64,000 nt of DNA, taken from assembly GCA_963281155.1 (NCBI GenBank), contig CAUJLY010000005.1, positions 1,612,001 to 1,676,000 on the forward strand, in the 5' to 3' direction. The position numbers and the translations under genes were made by a program. Below, one piece after another: positions 1 through 11,650 of this stretch (positions are counted from its first letter, which is position 1; the number at the start of each line of letters is the position of its first letter). Source of the stretch: Rhabditophanes sp. KR3021. Lineage: Eukaryota; Nematoda; Chromadorea; Rhabditida; Alloionematidae. A model generated the notes under the pieces. It was given only the letters and a program-made list of their open reading frames with translations, made no database searches and had not been told where the DNA came from.

Positions 1-1026
1 GCTAATTGTAGAGAGTATGCTCAAAACATGTTAGCTGAAAAAGCTGCTCTAGGAAATGATGAAGAAGCGGATTTGGAAATAATGCAATATGAAGCTGATA
101 TGAAACAGTTAGAAGGCCAGCCGAAAATCGCGGATTGCTTTAAAGATGTGGAAAATCTTTTTGAGAAAAAAGATGAATTTAATGTGACTTTGAGTTCGAA
201 GTTGCTCTTTTTGGTTGAATTGCTGAAACAAGCTGAAAGAGAAGGTGACAAAGTTTTAGTGTTCTTCAATTATAACTTTACACTAAAATATGTTGCCCGA
301 GTTTTGGAACACTTAATGAAAACTAACCAATGGTACACAAGCAAACACGAGCTTCCACCAGGACGCAATCACCGCTATGGCTGGAATAATTTGGTTGACT
401 ATGCCGTAATCAATGGAGAAACAAGTGCAATCGACCGTTCTTCAATTCAAGAAGCTTTTAATGATCCAAGAGAGCCACGGAAACGACTGATTCTCTTAGT
501 TACAAGGGCAGGTGGAATTGGAATGAACATGGTTGGATTCAATAGGGCTGTTTTATTTGAATCAAACTGCAATCCAGCGTTAGACCTACAAGCTCTCCAT
601 CGAATTTATCGTATCAACCAGAAAAAGCAATCCTACTTTTACAGATTGCTTGTGGATAGATCAATTGAAAAAATCATTCACCAAGAACAAATCAAAAAGG
701 AGTCTACCTCTTTGAGGACAATTGACAAACATACGATAAGATCAAACACGAATTCTGACAAAGCAAATTGGTACTTATTCGTTCCTCAAGAACCAATTGA
801 CACTCTGTTTCAGCCGACTTTGCAATTGCCAAATGATGATGTTTTTGCTCGAATTATGCTTGCGAACAAAGATATCATTGTGAATTATGTTCCAAAAGAT
901 TCCTTGTTACAAAATCGAACAGAAGAAGCTTTGACTGAGGTAGAAATTGAAGCAGAATGGAAGATTTATGAAGAGGAAAATGAAAAGATGAAAAGCAAGA
1001 TGAATTCAGTGGCGGAAACAGATTGA
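1..1026 (+). CDS. SNF2-family helicase/ATPase, C-terminal part (ARIP4/ATRX-like), 5' truncated by window edge
   Basis: The frame is open from base 1, so the gene begins outside the window; about 341 codons are visible, ending at 1026. Seen: the second RecA-like lobe of a SNF2 ATPase, with a strand region 'DKVLVFFNYNFTLKYV', motif V-like 'TRAGGIGMNMVGFNRAVLFE' and motif VI-like 'QALHRIYRINQKKQSYFYRL', followed by the 'SIEKIIHQEQIKK' brace helix. The final stretch is acidic and lysine-rich. Family knowledge: this pattern matches ATRX/ARIP4 (RAD54L2) chromatin remodellers, nuclear DNA-dependent ATPases; C. elegans RAD-26 is a comparable protein. Motif VI has N where most relatives have G before Q. 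Which paralogue this is cannot be decided without the N-terminal lobe. Confidence 0.85.
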   Translation, partial: ANCREYAQNMLAEKAALGNDEEADLEIMQYEADMKQLEGQPKIADCFKDVENLFEKKDEFNVTLSSKLLFLVELLKQAEREGDKVLVFFNYNFTLKYVARVLEHLMKTNQWYTSKHELPPGRNHRYGWNNLVDYAVINGETSAIDRSSIQEAFNDPREPRKRLILLVTRAGGIGMNMVGFNRAVLFESNCNPALDLQALHRIYRINQKKQSYFYRLLVDRSIEKIIHQEQIKKESTSLRTIDKHTIRSNTNSDKANWYLFVPQEPIDTLFQPTLQLPNDDVFARIMLANKDIIVNYVPKDSLLQNRTEEALTEVEIEAEWKIYEEENEKMKSKMNSVAETD

Positions 1027-1375
1027 ATGAGGGGGATATGACGTCAATTAATCACCAAAGTGGGTCAAGAGTTGAAAACCTTTCTGAACATCCCCGTACC
1101 AAATTACTTAAAAAGAAAAAGTATTCTAGGAGAACTTCATAATCAGTTTGTAAATAAATAGAAATAGTTTTGTCCCAGCAATCATCAAAAATATATCTAG
1201 AACTAATAGCAATTAGCATACTTAATTATTAACTATTCTATTCTGTCCTAAATTTAATATTGAAAATAAACTGTCTGTAATAATTTGTTCTAATGCGCAA
1301 ACCTTTATTAAAGCAATTGAAATTAAATAACAGAAATAGATTTTAAGCTATTTATTCAAGCATTTAGTGCGACAT
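1027..1375. other. 3' flank between helicase gene and transposon
   Basis: AT-rich non-coding sequence, probably 3' UTR and terminator region of the helicase gene (AATAAA-like strings at about 1265-1270). I see no ORF or repeat in it. Confidence 0.5.
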
Positions 1376-1534
1376 CACCATTATGCCTCTAGCGAAAATA
1401 CACTTTTGGAAAATTGACTTCAAAATCGTAAAAATCAATTTTTTTAAAATGACTATAATTTGATTGTCTATAGTACTCAAAAAAATTTTAAATACTTATT
1501 TTGTTCGTCTTTCAAGTTCTATAAGATGGCATAA
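1376..1534. repeat. left terminal inverted repeat
   Basis: Aligns with the reverse complement of 2534-2696, including caccattatgcctctag, gacttcaaaatcgt, ttgattgtctatagtac and attttgttcgtctttt-like blocks. The arms have diverged at several positions, so the insertion is not very recent. Confidence 0.85.
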
Positions 1535-1906
1535 GCAGATTTTTAAAATTTTGTGTTTTTTAAAAATTTTATAGGGGTGGCAAGTGCAGACAAAACTTAC
1601 GTTTATAAAATTTTTGTTTGACCTTCTAAATTAACTTTTGAATACATTATTAGATGTAGTTTTTAATGCTGATTCGAATGAGTATAGTTTTAGCAAAATC
1701 GTATGTCAGGAAAAAAAGTTATGATTATTTTTGTCTTTTTTGAATTATTTATGATACTAGCTCAAATAGCATAGCGTTTAAATATATGTATTTATGTTTT
1801 AAAGGATTAATAAATGTATTTTTGTTGTATCGCGATCGAGATAAATTATTTTTTAGCGTATTATCGAGTCTACATATAAGTCTATAATTTTTCATTCTAT
1901 TTTCAG

Positions 1907-2605
1907 AGAAATGGTATTCGTAATGTTACATGTAAAAACTATTACAATTTCGTTCTAACACCTAGAGTACGAGGTGAAGACTCTGATGGATTGTCAAAAG
2001 TCAGTGAAGATTTTCTTAAGATAGTACCTCATGAAAATATCCTAGTAGCTCCATTGCATTTATCAATGAGAGTGTTTGCCCTTATAAGAGAAGTACTTAT
2101 AAAGAATCTAAGTACTGAAGAAAAGACAAGACTGGACAGCAACTTCTTTGATTTGTCAACAACAGCAGCTCAATATTGGCAGAAATTTTCTAGGAAATCT
2201 GCCGCAAAGGTACTTAAGAATGCTCAAGATAAGGATTTGCCTAATGGTGGAATTATAGTAGCTATGAAGCAACTCCTTGAATATCTCGCTATCATTAGCC
2301 ATCTATCTGGCCCAGAGGAACTTACAGATGAACAGTTAGTAGCTATGGATAATGCCATCAATGGTATTAAACGGGTAACAAAGCTTGAAGTTTGTAAAGA
2401 TGTTAAAGTGTCTCCATATTTACATATGTTGGATCACTTTATGCCCCAGGTTCAGAGATTAAGATGTGTCAGCTTCTTCAGTGATCAATGTTCGGAGAAC
2501 ATCCATGGATACATGCACCGGGATACTAATAGAGTTACTACACCATCTTGTAGAGCTCGAAAAGACGAACAAAATGAGTATCTTAATTTTTCTTGGGTAC
2601 TATAG
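1907..2605 (+). CDS. transposon-encoded protein fragment (C-terminal part)
   Basis: Open frame starting right after a TTTTCAG acceptor at 1900-1906 and ending at 2605, about 232 codons; no convincing ATG, so it reads as a 3' exon of a larger gene. Seen: 'HENILVAPLHLSMRVFALIR' near the start, a Leu-rich helical middle, and near the end 'FFSDQCSENIHGYMHRDTNR' followed by basic residues. From memory of such families, proteins of poorly characterised eukaryotic transposon genes show a similar pattern (a D..HLFLRV-like block, then an (E/Q)..ES.H helix), but I cannot name the superfamily. It lies inside the inverted-repeat element and shares its right arm. Likely remnant of the transposase or an accessory protein. 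Confidence 0.5.
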   Translation, partial: RNGIRNVTCKNYYNFVLTPRVRGEDSDGLSKVSEDFLKIVPHENILVAPLHLSMRVFALIREVLIKNLSTEEKTRLDSNFFDLSTTAAQYWQKFSRKSAAKVLKNAQDKDLPNGGIIVAMKQLLEYLAIISHLSGPEELTDEQLVAMDNAINGIKRVTKLEVCKDVKVSPYLHMLDHFMPQVQRLRCVSFFSDQCSENIHGYMHRDTNRVTTPSCRARKDEQNEYLNFSWVL

Positions 2606-2696
2606 ACAATCAAGTTATAGCCATTTAAAGAAATTAATTTTCACGATTTTGAAGTCATTCCTCAAAAAGTGTATTTCCACTAGAGGCATAATGGTG
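2534..2696. repeat. right terminal inverted repeat
   Basis: Inverted partner of 1376-1534. It contains the last roughly 24 codons and the stop of the internal ORF, so the coding region runs into the repeat. Confidence 0.85.
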
Positions 2697-3276
2697 TTCC
2701 TGGGCCAAGTCTGAGAAAAGCCAAGGTTTTCAACTATTTATCCTCGGAGAAATATATATTTTATAGAAATTCTGTTAATGCAGTTTGAAACCACGGTGTT
2801 TTTATACCTAGATCATCAAAAAAATCTTTGATATCTCTTTTCTGCTGGGCAGGGGAAGCATTTAAATATCTCACGAAAAAAATATTACGGACTAATTTAC
2901 TAAGATACGGAATTTCAGGTTTAACTATAAGGAAATAATAAAATGAAGTTTATTGCTTTTTTAGTGCCCGCTATTGTTTCTTTGCCGCTGCTGAACAAAA
3001 AGAATCTGCTGATCAACTTTCTTAGTCTCCAGATAGCAGTAATTACTGAATGAAATTAATTATTTTATATTCCTTGACATAATCAAACAAATATAAACTT
3101 TTATTCAAAAGTCAATGTAAAAAAGATTCGATAAAATACATACACTATAACTAAAATTATGAAGTTTAAAATTCTCGCTTAAACAGTAATAAAAATAATG
3201 TTGATCGGCTTAAAATGTTAGGCTGCTTTGACATATATAATATGGACAAAATATTAAAGCAAAAACTGCTTGGTTT
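2697..3276. other. intergenic, no gene seen
   Basis: AT-rich. A 37-codon ATG ORF at 2943-3056 begins with a hydrophobic stretch but has no further support. The rest contains nothing I recognise, apart from 3' flank of the aquaporin gene near 3200-3276. Confidence 0.4.
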
Positions 3277-4297
3277 TTAATGTGGAAGGTGTACTGATTT
3301 TACAGTTGTAATTTCTAACACTTCGTTTAAACCATGTAAGCCAATGAATATCTTGTACAGCCATGCTCCGATTATTCCTCCGACAAATGGAGCTAGGAGT
3401 GGAATGTAGAAGTAATAAGAGCCATAACTAAATACTTTTCCTCCATATCCAGCCACCCAGAAGAAGAATCTGGGTCCAAAATCCCTGGCTAAAATAATGA
3501 AGAATTTAAAGATTTGCATTATAAAATTATTATTACCAGGATTGATAGCAAAACCGCCATTTACACCAAATGACAATGCAATCATTGCCATCGTCAATCC
3601 ACATAGTCCAGCTGAAGCTGGAGCACTATTTCTATAGCGTTTATCCGTGATAAGACAAATAGCTAAAGCTAAAATAGCTGTTCCTATAATTTGATCGAAA
3701 ATCGAACCAATAGCTGACATATGTGGAGCTGGGAAGGTTGTAAAGAGACCAGCAATTCTCAAATCCATCGAATTATTCCCAATTCCTTGTTGAGCAATTT
3801 TCTGAATGTCATCTAAAGAATAAATAAATGTTTTCGTTGAATTGATTCACATTAATTTACCATAATGTCCCATATAACTGACAAATGTTCCTGTAAAAGC
3901 ACCTAGCATTTGGGCTATTATGTAATGAGGCAGCTTTGCAAATGACAAATTGCCTAGGACTACTTGAGTAAAGGAAATTGCAGGGTTCAAATGGGCGCCT
4001 AAAGAAAGTTATTTTTAGTACAGAACATTTTTCGTTACCTGAAACATTAGCAGCAAGATAGACAGCAAAGGCAAATCCAATGCCCCATGCGACTGGAACG
4101 GCCATTTGGTTGGTGCCACCAGTTGTTGCTAATTGTACATTTGCTGCAGTTCCAATCAGCTGGAAAGGGATACATTCTGAGTTATTTTATTAACTTACTA
4201 GTAAAAAGAATGTTCCAAAGAATTCAGCCAAAAATTCTCTAATAATAGGATGATCAGTATGTAAATATTCGGAAACAGTTTGCTGAACAGTAGCCAT
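3277..4297 (-). CDS. aquaglyceroporin (MIP family channel), 281 aa, five exons
   Basis: Exons (minus strand) 4297-4199, 4159-4039, 3998-3861, 3812-3537 and 3488-3277 join in phase to 846 bp. It forms a six-helix membrane channel for water and small solutes such as glycerol. First pore motif 'GAHLNPAISF' (NPA at residues 78-80); second 'NPARDFGPR' (210-218). The Asp after the second NPA-Arg is the family mark of aquaglyceroporins rather than strict water channels. Start: first in-frame ATG, followed by a hydrophilic N-terminus and 'REFLAEFFGTFFLL', the usual first helix. Oddity: the Ala codon of the second NPA is split by a 48-bp stop-free intron (3489-3536), so reading straight through keeps the frame open but destroys the motif. 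C. elegans aqp-1/2/3 are the obvious relatives; orthology not assigned. Confidence 0.93.
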
Positions 4298-5636
4298 CTC
4301 GAAGAATGTCTTTTTGTATAAATGACCAAAGACTCTGTAAATTATTTTATATTAGTTTTATTAGGTACAACATGAATCATCCAGAACAAAACATCAGCGT
4401 TACTAGAGCGAGATTCGCCAAATTACTGCTCAAATGTCAAAAAAATCACTACTTGTGCAGATTAAATTTATGCAAATTAAATGTTAATCTGAATTATGGA
4501 AAAATATGTTTCTGCCTCAATCGTTAAAAAATAGGATTCAGGTAGAATTTAACAATTATATACAATTTAAAATGTTCAATATAATGGAATAATGACGCAT
4601 TCTATTAAATTTATGATCGAAACTCTCCCAAATGTAAAGAGCTTTCTCATAACAAGTAGGCCCGTTATAGGGTGTTTAAGCTTGTAAAAAGTTGGTTTGT
4701 TTGGATGAAAGAAAGTTTTTGTTTGTAATAAAATTCAAATGTTTGAAATAGGGTCTAAGAGATATTTGAATACTTTAGAGATTTTTGATGTAGCAAAATA
4801 CTCTTTTGACAAGGTAAACCAACTACACTTCCTGTTGTGGAGAAGGCCAGAAGTAATACACAAACAACAAACCTTTAATAGGCATTTATTTAAGTCTTGG
4901 CCCATTTAAAAATGTTCATAATAGATATGGCAACACAATAACTGATATTAGACTACTACCTTTCTACCATTACAACTTTGATTAAATACTTTATTTTGTC
5001 ATGCTCAAGAAGTCAAAAGGCGTGCTATTAAATTGAGCTATTTTTGGATTCAACCTTTATAATTGATAAATCGGTTGTAGTGTTCATTATTTTGTAGAAG
5101 TACATTACAAATCTTTTCATACCCTTTTATGTTATTTTTTATGATTGGTGCATTAAAATGTTTTTAGCAATTATCCTGAGTGTGAACTTGCTACAAAAAA
5201 TACAACAAATAATGGTTTTATTATGAACTCTGGTAACAAAATTTGAATAACATATCAATCAAGGCTACAAACGAATGCACCATTATTTCCAAATCAACAA
5301 CTTTTTGTTTTTCACCTAATTTGAAAATAAACACATGAGCATCTCAAGTTACCTCTTAATTTATTTATCTAAATAATTACCTATTCTAATCTATTTTAAG
5401 AGGAATTGACACATTTGTTTAATAAAAATAAATTTTAATAGCAATCATCAATTAGTAAATATTCTTTTGATCACTTAATTGGTTGACCTTTAAATGGTAA
5501 AAAATGGTGCAGCAGAGTTAAATAATATTTTATTAATCATTGGTTTGATTTAAAATAGATAATGTATAAATTTAGAAATTACAGAAAGATGATATGTTAA
5601 TTAATCATGAAATATTGCAAAATTGACTTTTAAACA
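4298..5636. other. intergenic, aquaporin upstream and Patched-related 3' flank
   Basis: 1.3 kb of AT-rich sequence. A 73-codon + frame at 4306-4527 lacks any domain and overlaps the aquaporin promoter side; I take it as chance. Nothing else seen. Confidence 0.4.
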
Positions 5637-8600
5637 TCATCCGACTGCTCTATGTTCTACGATTATAACCTTTTTCTTGATTTCTGAAGTTTCGTTGTAA
5701 TCGACTGCTCCATTTGTCTTTGGCTTGCCCAGATATCTGCATGAACGATGACTTGATGAAGACAGGAAATGATGGTAAATATTAAAATTATTAAGAAAAC
5801 CTGGTAACACGCATAGCACAGTTGGCAAAACCACTAAACCATGCACGAATCCTAAAGTTACCACCAGAGTAATTGTTTTGACGAAAACGACGGGTGAATA
5901 ACTCTAAAAAATATAAAATTGATATAAAAATAATATTTACTCACCTTTAAAAATACCAAGGGCAAAACGCACATAACAGTCGAAAGGCCTGCTTCGATCA
6001 TAGAGAAAGAAACCGCGAAAATAGTATGCTCTAACTTTGCATCTAATCCTTTAACCGGAATTTTAATTGTTTTCCCAAATATCACTTCCTTCCTACTGCT
6101 AACTTGAAAGTGATAACTAATGTGAGCTGTAAAGTCAACAGACAATCCAATCGACGTAAGAACGGCTGCCAGTAGGACAGGATCAAGATCTAGGCCGCTC
6201 CAATACAGATACCCGAGCACGCCGATGCTGATACTGACAATTGATAAGGATGCCGTGATGACGGAAACTGGATTTGGGATAAATATTGTACAGACAACAG
6301 CCATTACGACTAAAGTGAGAACTCCTGTCTGAATGGCTACTCCTTTTAGAGATAACATTTGATCAACAAACATTCCATTTGCTTCCCAAACAGTCACATT
6401 TAATTCTGGATAATTAGCCGCAACTTCACGCCATACTTCCATCAAATTTATTCTTTGATCCCACGTCGATACCTAATAATCAAATAATGCTATTCTTGTA
6501 CTCACAAAATATTTTATAAATTCATTTTTAATATTTTGTATTACTTAATCAACTCTATTAATCTTTATTATGTATTTTTAGAAGAAATTATCCATCTATT
6601 ATGACTCCGATTTCCACTGAAGAAAATGATATGAACAATGAACTTCAGATTCTTGTATGTTAAACTATCATTCATATTAATCTACTATTTTCAGAAAATG
6701 ATTGGGCAAGTAATTATGATCGAAAACTTTGAGGAGTGCTTTGTTTACGTGGATTATGTCTTCTATCTTAATGCTTATCAAAGTTTCAAGTGATCCTCCA
6801 ACTCTTCAGACGAATCTTTCAATTCATGTTGCAAGGAAAAAGAATTCGCACTTGTGTAGAACCTTTGCTACTGGAGAATATAAAGAAAAGGAGTGTTGGA
6901 TAAATAATTACAATGCAACAAATGAAATGGCTGATGTCACCTTGGATGAGAGCGGCAAAAAACTTAACTGCATTCCATTTCCTGATTTGGCTATAGTTAA
7001 GGAAGAAATTAAAAAAGAAGATCAAATTTATCATCACGAGAAGAAATTTAGAGTTGGAGATCGTGTTATTGTTAAAGACGATGCAAGATGTCGTCAAGGT
7101 GAAAAAAGAATAATGATGGATACAATCGTGTACAATTTCCAGATGGAAATAATGTCAAATTTAAAACAGAACACCTGCAAAAAGATGATAGTGGATCGAA
7201 TGTTTTAAACCGACCAGCTAATCATTTTGCTCTGAAGTTTGCTACAACTACATAACTTTATGATGCGTAGAAAGCTGATATTCTTGATTAAAGTGATAAT
7301 TTAAATTGTATTTTAATAAATATTTAAAAAACAGCTAACTTACATTTTCATATGAAACTGTAAACCAAAATTTGTGTATTGTCGGGTAAGGCCTGGTTTC
7401 TTTATCTAATTTGACGAATGTACTCCAATGAGCATACATCGGATCACTTAAAAAAGTTTCCAGATAACTTTCATCTATCTTAGTGGGAGAATCAGTCGTT
7501 CTATTCTGTACTGGAACCCAACTTATTAAAGAAACAAAATTTTCGTAAGTACTAGTTTGGTTCCAGCCTTTTTTGTAATCATTCAGCCAAATTAAAGAAG
7601 CATAACTTCCTTTACATGTTGGAATTGCCTCGAAATCTTTAACTAAATTGTCGAATATATCCATTTGTTCCATTGAAGTTAAATTAAAAGGTTTATTAAC
7701 CATAATTGTAACAGGATGATAATCCTAAAGTAGCTTGTTAATAATTGTGAATATTAAATAGATGTTAAGTTTTAATAAATTTTTGATTTGAAAAATGTCT
7801 TTTTTCCCTAAGTAGACAAGATTGTTCTTTTATAAAATATCTCAACTCAACGTTGCAGTTATTATGGTTCTGCAAAATGTGTTGACTAACATTGAGGTAC
7901 CTGGGCAGTTCAATGAAGAAATATTAAGGGATCTCAAAAATTATTCTTAGCCAAATTCAAGCCTCATTATCCCTCTAATTCAACTTAAATTTTTGAGTTA
8001 TATATTTTGTGGTCTTAAACATACAGCCCAGATAATATCTTCTAATTGTTTATTCGTTTTTTGTAATGGAGAGTCAGGAGGTAGGATTTTCTTGGCATCT
8101 AATTTTGTTTCTATTTTAATGGCGCCTGTTATTGCAAAGTAGAGGTAAAAGAACATTATAATTGATAGAAAGAGTGCCCAGATTGGGTTTTTAATTAAAG
8201 CACAATAGTTTTTGAGTAATTTTTTGATATAAGTATCAATTGTTTTTCTCCAACCATTATTATGTTTTCCAGGACTATCGAGATCAGTAACTAATTTTTG
8301 TTTTTCAAATTTTGAGGCATATGCCAAGAAAGGACCGAATAAAGTTAATTCGAGAACGTAACCGATAACCATTGCTATAGCAGTCGTACCACAAAACATT
8401 TTTATTTCCGGTGTTGGTGTTGTTGCTCCAATTAAAAATGAAAGGAAATTGGTTAGTGAGGTAATGGTAATTGAGGGTCCCACATCTTCATAAACACATC
8501 CTAGTCTATCGCCAATAGAATAACCTTGATGTGCCATTCTTTGAAACGAATTCAGCATTAAAAAGGCATCGTCAACACCGATTCCTACAAATTTTACATT

Positions 8601-10060
8601 ATAAAATAAAAAAATTATTTCTTACCCATAACTAAAAACGGCATTACCAACATAAAGGAATTTGTTCTCATTCCAAAGAAGGAAATAATCCCATACGTCG
8701 ATGTAATGGCTAAAATTGGACACAAAGTAGCTCCTACCGCAATTATAACTTTTCCGAAATCTACAGAATCATAATAAAGTGAATTCAGACCGACTATTAG
8801 TGTTACAAAGATAATCATAATGACAAAACCAGCAGCAAAGTAAGGAGTAATCTTTTTTCCATCTCTCATCATTTCGGAATCAAGCACTTCACTGCAAATT
8901 ATTATTAATTTATTAAAGTATAGTTGGAAAATAAACTAACGTTCCGATAATGTCTACGACTACTGTTTTACTTAAATCGCTTTTCTGCGTAAGTTCAAAT
9001 ATTTCCTTTTCCCATCTATAAAGCAAAACCTCTTGTTCACTATTTTGTGCTTCTCCACGGAAAATCAGACAAAATACATCTACAGATTTTAAATTAGTTA
9101 AAGCCTGAACTCTATCATACCCATCAATAGTCGTAAACTTTGTTTTAAATGTTCTATTTACAAAATAATCTTCCCCAGGAGGTTGTTTCTTAACAACTTT
9201 GTAAAAATTCCTCTCCAAATGCACATCCATTCCATTATATTTCATCAAAGGAAACGTCAATGTACTTGAATTTGGTGGCAATCCTGCCTCAAGTGCATTA
9301 ATAGATTCTTTGAGAGCATTTGAAAAGGAATCAACCGCTATATTGGCTTGGCAAAAAGGAAAGCACATTTCTGAGTAGGACCACGCTTTGTCTTGTGCAT
9401 CTTTGATGGTAAAATCTTGTCTTAGGAAGGTTAAAATCCTTTGAGCTTCCCAGACGTAATCTTCTCGGAGCATCGAACCTCCATCTTTAGCTGTAAGAGT
9501 GGCTATAGTCATGATAGGATCCCCTGAAGCATTCCAAAATTCTCTCATTACATCGGTTTCATAACGCGAAGGCGAATTATTAGGTGTATATCCATCTCGA
9601 ATTCGATCTCTCAAATCAATCCAATAACAGCCTGCACTAGTCAAAGACAAAATGAACGAAAATATAAAAAATGCATTCGGATGAATAGCCACAACCTTTC
9701 CCCAACTTATGAAATAAATTCCTCAGCGACAAATACTTAATTAGCATTGATTTGTTAGTAGTGTAAACTAAAAAAGAACGATTAAAGGATTAAAAGTAAA
9801 ATTTAAACAAAAGAAGCCTTATTTAGGTAGCTACTATTTATTACTATGACAACGAATACAACCACACTTCAAGTAATAAATAATTACGCAAACATACCTT
9901 GTTGTCCAGTGTTATTATCAGTGAAAGTAGATGTTTCCGTAGACGAAGGACTTTCATTAAAAAAGTATTCATTGTCTTCTTCTTCGGTGGCTAGTGCAAA
10001 TTTGGGGTCTGTCATGTCGTCGACTGCTTGGCGACAGGTTACGAATTCTTCTTCTGACAT
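5637..10060 (-). CDS. Patched-related protein (PTR family, sterol-sensing domain), seven exons, one apparent frameshift
   Basis: Exons 10060-9898, 9767-8941, 8891-8626, 8584-8025, 7724-7344, 6472-5945 and 5903-5637. Joined length is 996 codons plus stop only if one base is discounted near 9695-9705: '...NLFHKLGK' runs into '...[10 protein letters not shown]' in the next frame through an extra G in the AAAGG/GGGG run. Seen: acidic cytoplasmic N-terminus starting MSEEEF, a first membrane helix (about residue 85), a large lumenal loop with Cys and NxT/S sites, sterol-sensing domain with '[10 protein letters not shown]' (about 418-427) and '[15 protein letters not shown]', a second loop, then '[14 protein letters not shown]' (about 840) and closing helices '[14 protein letters not shown]'. 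These are hallmarks of nematode PTR proteins, twelve-pass membrane proteins involved in moulting and trafficking. Intron 5 is large and hosts an antisense relic. Confidence 0.9.
6580..7250 (+). pseudogene. decayed coding relic inside a Patched-related intron
   Basis: Antisense to its host. A 159-codon frame (6729-7208) includes '[19 protein letters not shown]'; after a shift of frame, '[17 protein letters not shown]' continues. The GDRV...[12 protein letters not shown] pattern looks like a small SH3/Tudor-type barrel or an integrase C-terminal domain, but this is pattern matching only. A possible preceding exon (about 6601-6656) with a TTTTCAG acceptor at 6689-6695 suggests it once had introns. 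Function unknown. Confidence 0.35.
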
Positions 10061-11650
10061 AGATTTGGTCGACGTTTTTCAGGCAGGAGGTGTGACTTTT
10101 TTGGGATTTAATTTTTTATAGGCATTACAATGAAGTAATGGGTAGTAGTTAATGATTAAATTTATATATTTTGTTGATGACTGAAAAATATTAATATTAA
10201 AGAGTGTTTAGGCAAATGAGGTATTTTGTATGTATGTCTCTGTACCTATTATTTGCTTAAAAAACATTTAGTATAAAAACAGAATTGCAAGTCATTCTAA
10301 GAAACGCTAATTAATATTAATTAATAATTTATTTGGTATTGCAGAAGAGAAGTAAAGTAACAAGATTAAGTATTTATTTATTACACATAATAATTGAAAT
10401 GACTAAATGGTAAATATTATGGCCGTCGTTGCTAGTTAATATTATAGAAAAATCTAATGAAATGAATAAATAAATTTGTATATATAGGCTTCATCAACAA
10501 CATATATCCTACACATACACACACTTCTAGACAAATATCACAAAAGTTTGACGTATAGAAAGAACGGCACCACATAGACACACAACTAGAAGCTAAAACC
10601 TTGAATGATGGCATGATGACAAAAGCGTCATCATATCTTTAAAGTCCTCTATTTTCTACTCATATATTGGGTAGATATTTTATTATTGTGAAATGTATAC
10701 ATATGAGAAACACTTGTTGTTTGGCAAAAAATAGATAAATAAAAATGCAACAAATGTTCATATCATTTTTACAAAAAATAAACGATAAGAACTTCATTAA
10801 ACTTAATTTTGACATTTTCAATACGAAAGGCTAATGAATTTGTACCATTTTACCTACAACTTATCACGTTTGAATGAATTCTCTTAAGCATACAAGACCA
10901 CCACACATACAACCACACCTAGCAACAACCTAAAGTCTCTAGTTTTGAATTTAAATTTAAAATAAACGCACAATATTTTAGACCTTTTGATTAAACTATT
11001 AAGAGTACGGGTTGCATAAATATAATATACTACATAAAATATGTAATAGTTCAGTCTGGACACACAAACTGCTTAAGTCATAGTATTATAATCAAGTAGT
11101 AGACAATGTCAATCAGCTGTTGAGATAAATTAATATTATGTTAAAAGAAGTGTTCCTTACACTTTTTTTAGACTGATTATTTTATTTGATAGCAGGAATT
11201 TCTTGAAAAGACATACATTAATTTACTCGATTTGTTCGTAAATGCAAATAAGTTGAAAATCAAATAAAGAGTAAAATAAATATGCATTGCAAATTGTATG
11301 ATGTATTTCAAATGTTTGTGAGCTAATAATTTATTTGATCGTTATTTGCGTAACAATTCCACATATTTGTTTGTTTCTTGATCAACCTACTTTGGTGTGT
11401 TCCGATTGAGGCAGTAAACGAATGAAGCATTAGGTTCGTCAAAACATTCAATGGTGAATTTTGCTTTTACTAAAGTTTATTTTGAATTTATGAAAACAAA
11501 TAGCATGCTTTAAAATGGATGACTTACTCTTTGAATTCACTTCATCTCATGCGGAAAGACAACAACACTACCCCAAATGCTTGAACAAACTTTTGGTATA
11601 CCTAAATTTAAAATTAACCTCTCAGCTGCAAGGCTTATATTTTAAAACGT
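10061..11650. other. intergenic region between divergent genes
   Basis: About 1.6 kb separating the start of the Patched-related gene (-) from the PIR-1 gene (+); it should hold both promoters. AT-rich with homopolymer runs and several CACA-rich stretches (10510-10530, 10900-10930). A 60-codon minus frame at 10432-10614 has no recognisable domain. No RNA gene seen. Confidence 0.4.

Larger units (their letters stand above)
1376..2696 (+). mobile_element. DNA transposon or fold-back element with long terminal inverted repeats
   Basis: The first bases (caccattatgcctctag) reappear inverted at 2680-2696, and the match continues inward with scattered mismatches for about 160 bp on each side. The element is about 1.32 kb. 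The middle holds a non-coding stretch with a splice-acceptor-like TTTTCAG (1900-1906), then an ORF of about 230 codons (1907-2605) whose 3' end lies inside the right inverted repeat. I found no clear target-site duplication (left flank ...gcgacat, right flank ttcctgg...). Too short for an intact autonomous transposase gene, so probably a deletion derivative. Superfamily not assigned. Confidence 0.8.

Noticed and set aside
2943..3056. 37-codon ORF with hydrophobic start (MKFIAFLV)
   Set aside because: Too short, no second exon in phase and no acceptor or family support.
3489..3536. Continuous minus frame through the aquaporin second NPA
   Set aside because: The continuous reading breaks NPARDFGPR; a GT...AG intron of 48 bp restores it exactly, so the spliced form is called.
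9846..10121. 91-codon plus-strand frame
   Set aside because: It is the shadow of the first exon of the Patched-related gene on the minus strand, which starts MSEEEF and joins in phase to exon 2.
10432..10614. 60-codon minus frame with Cys
   Set aside because: No domain, AT-rich tail, no splice or start context.
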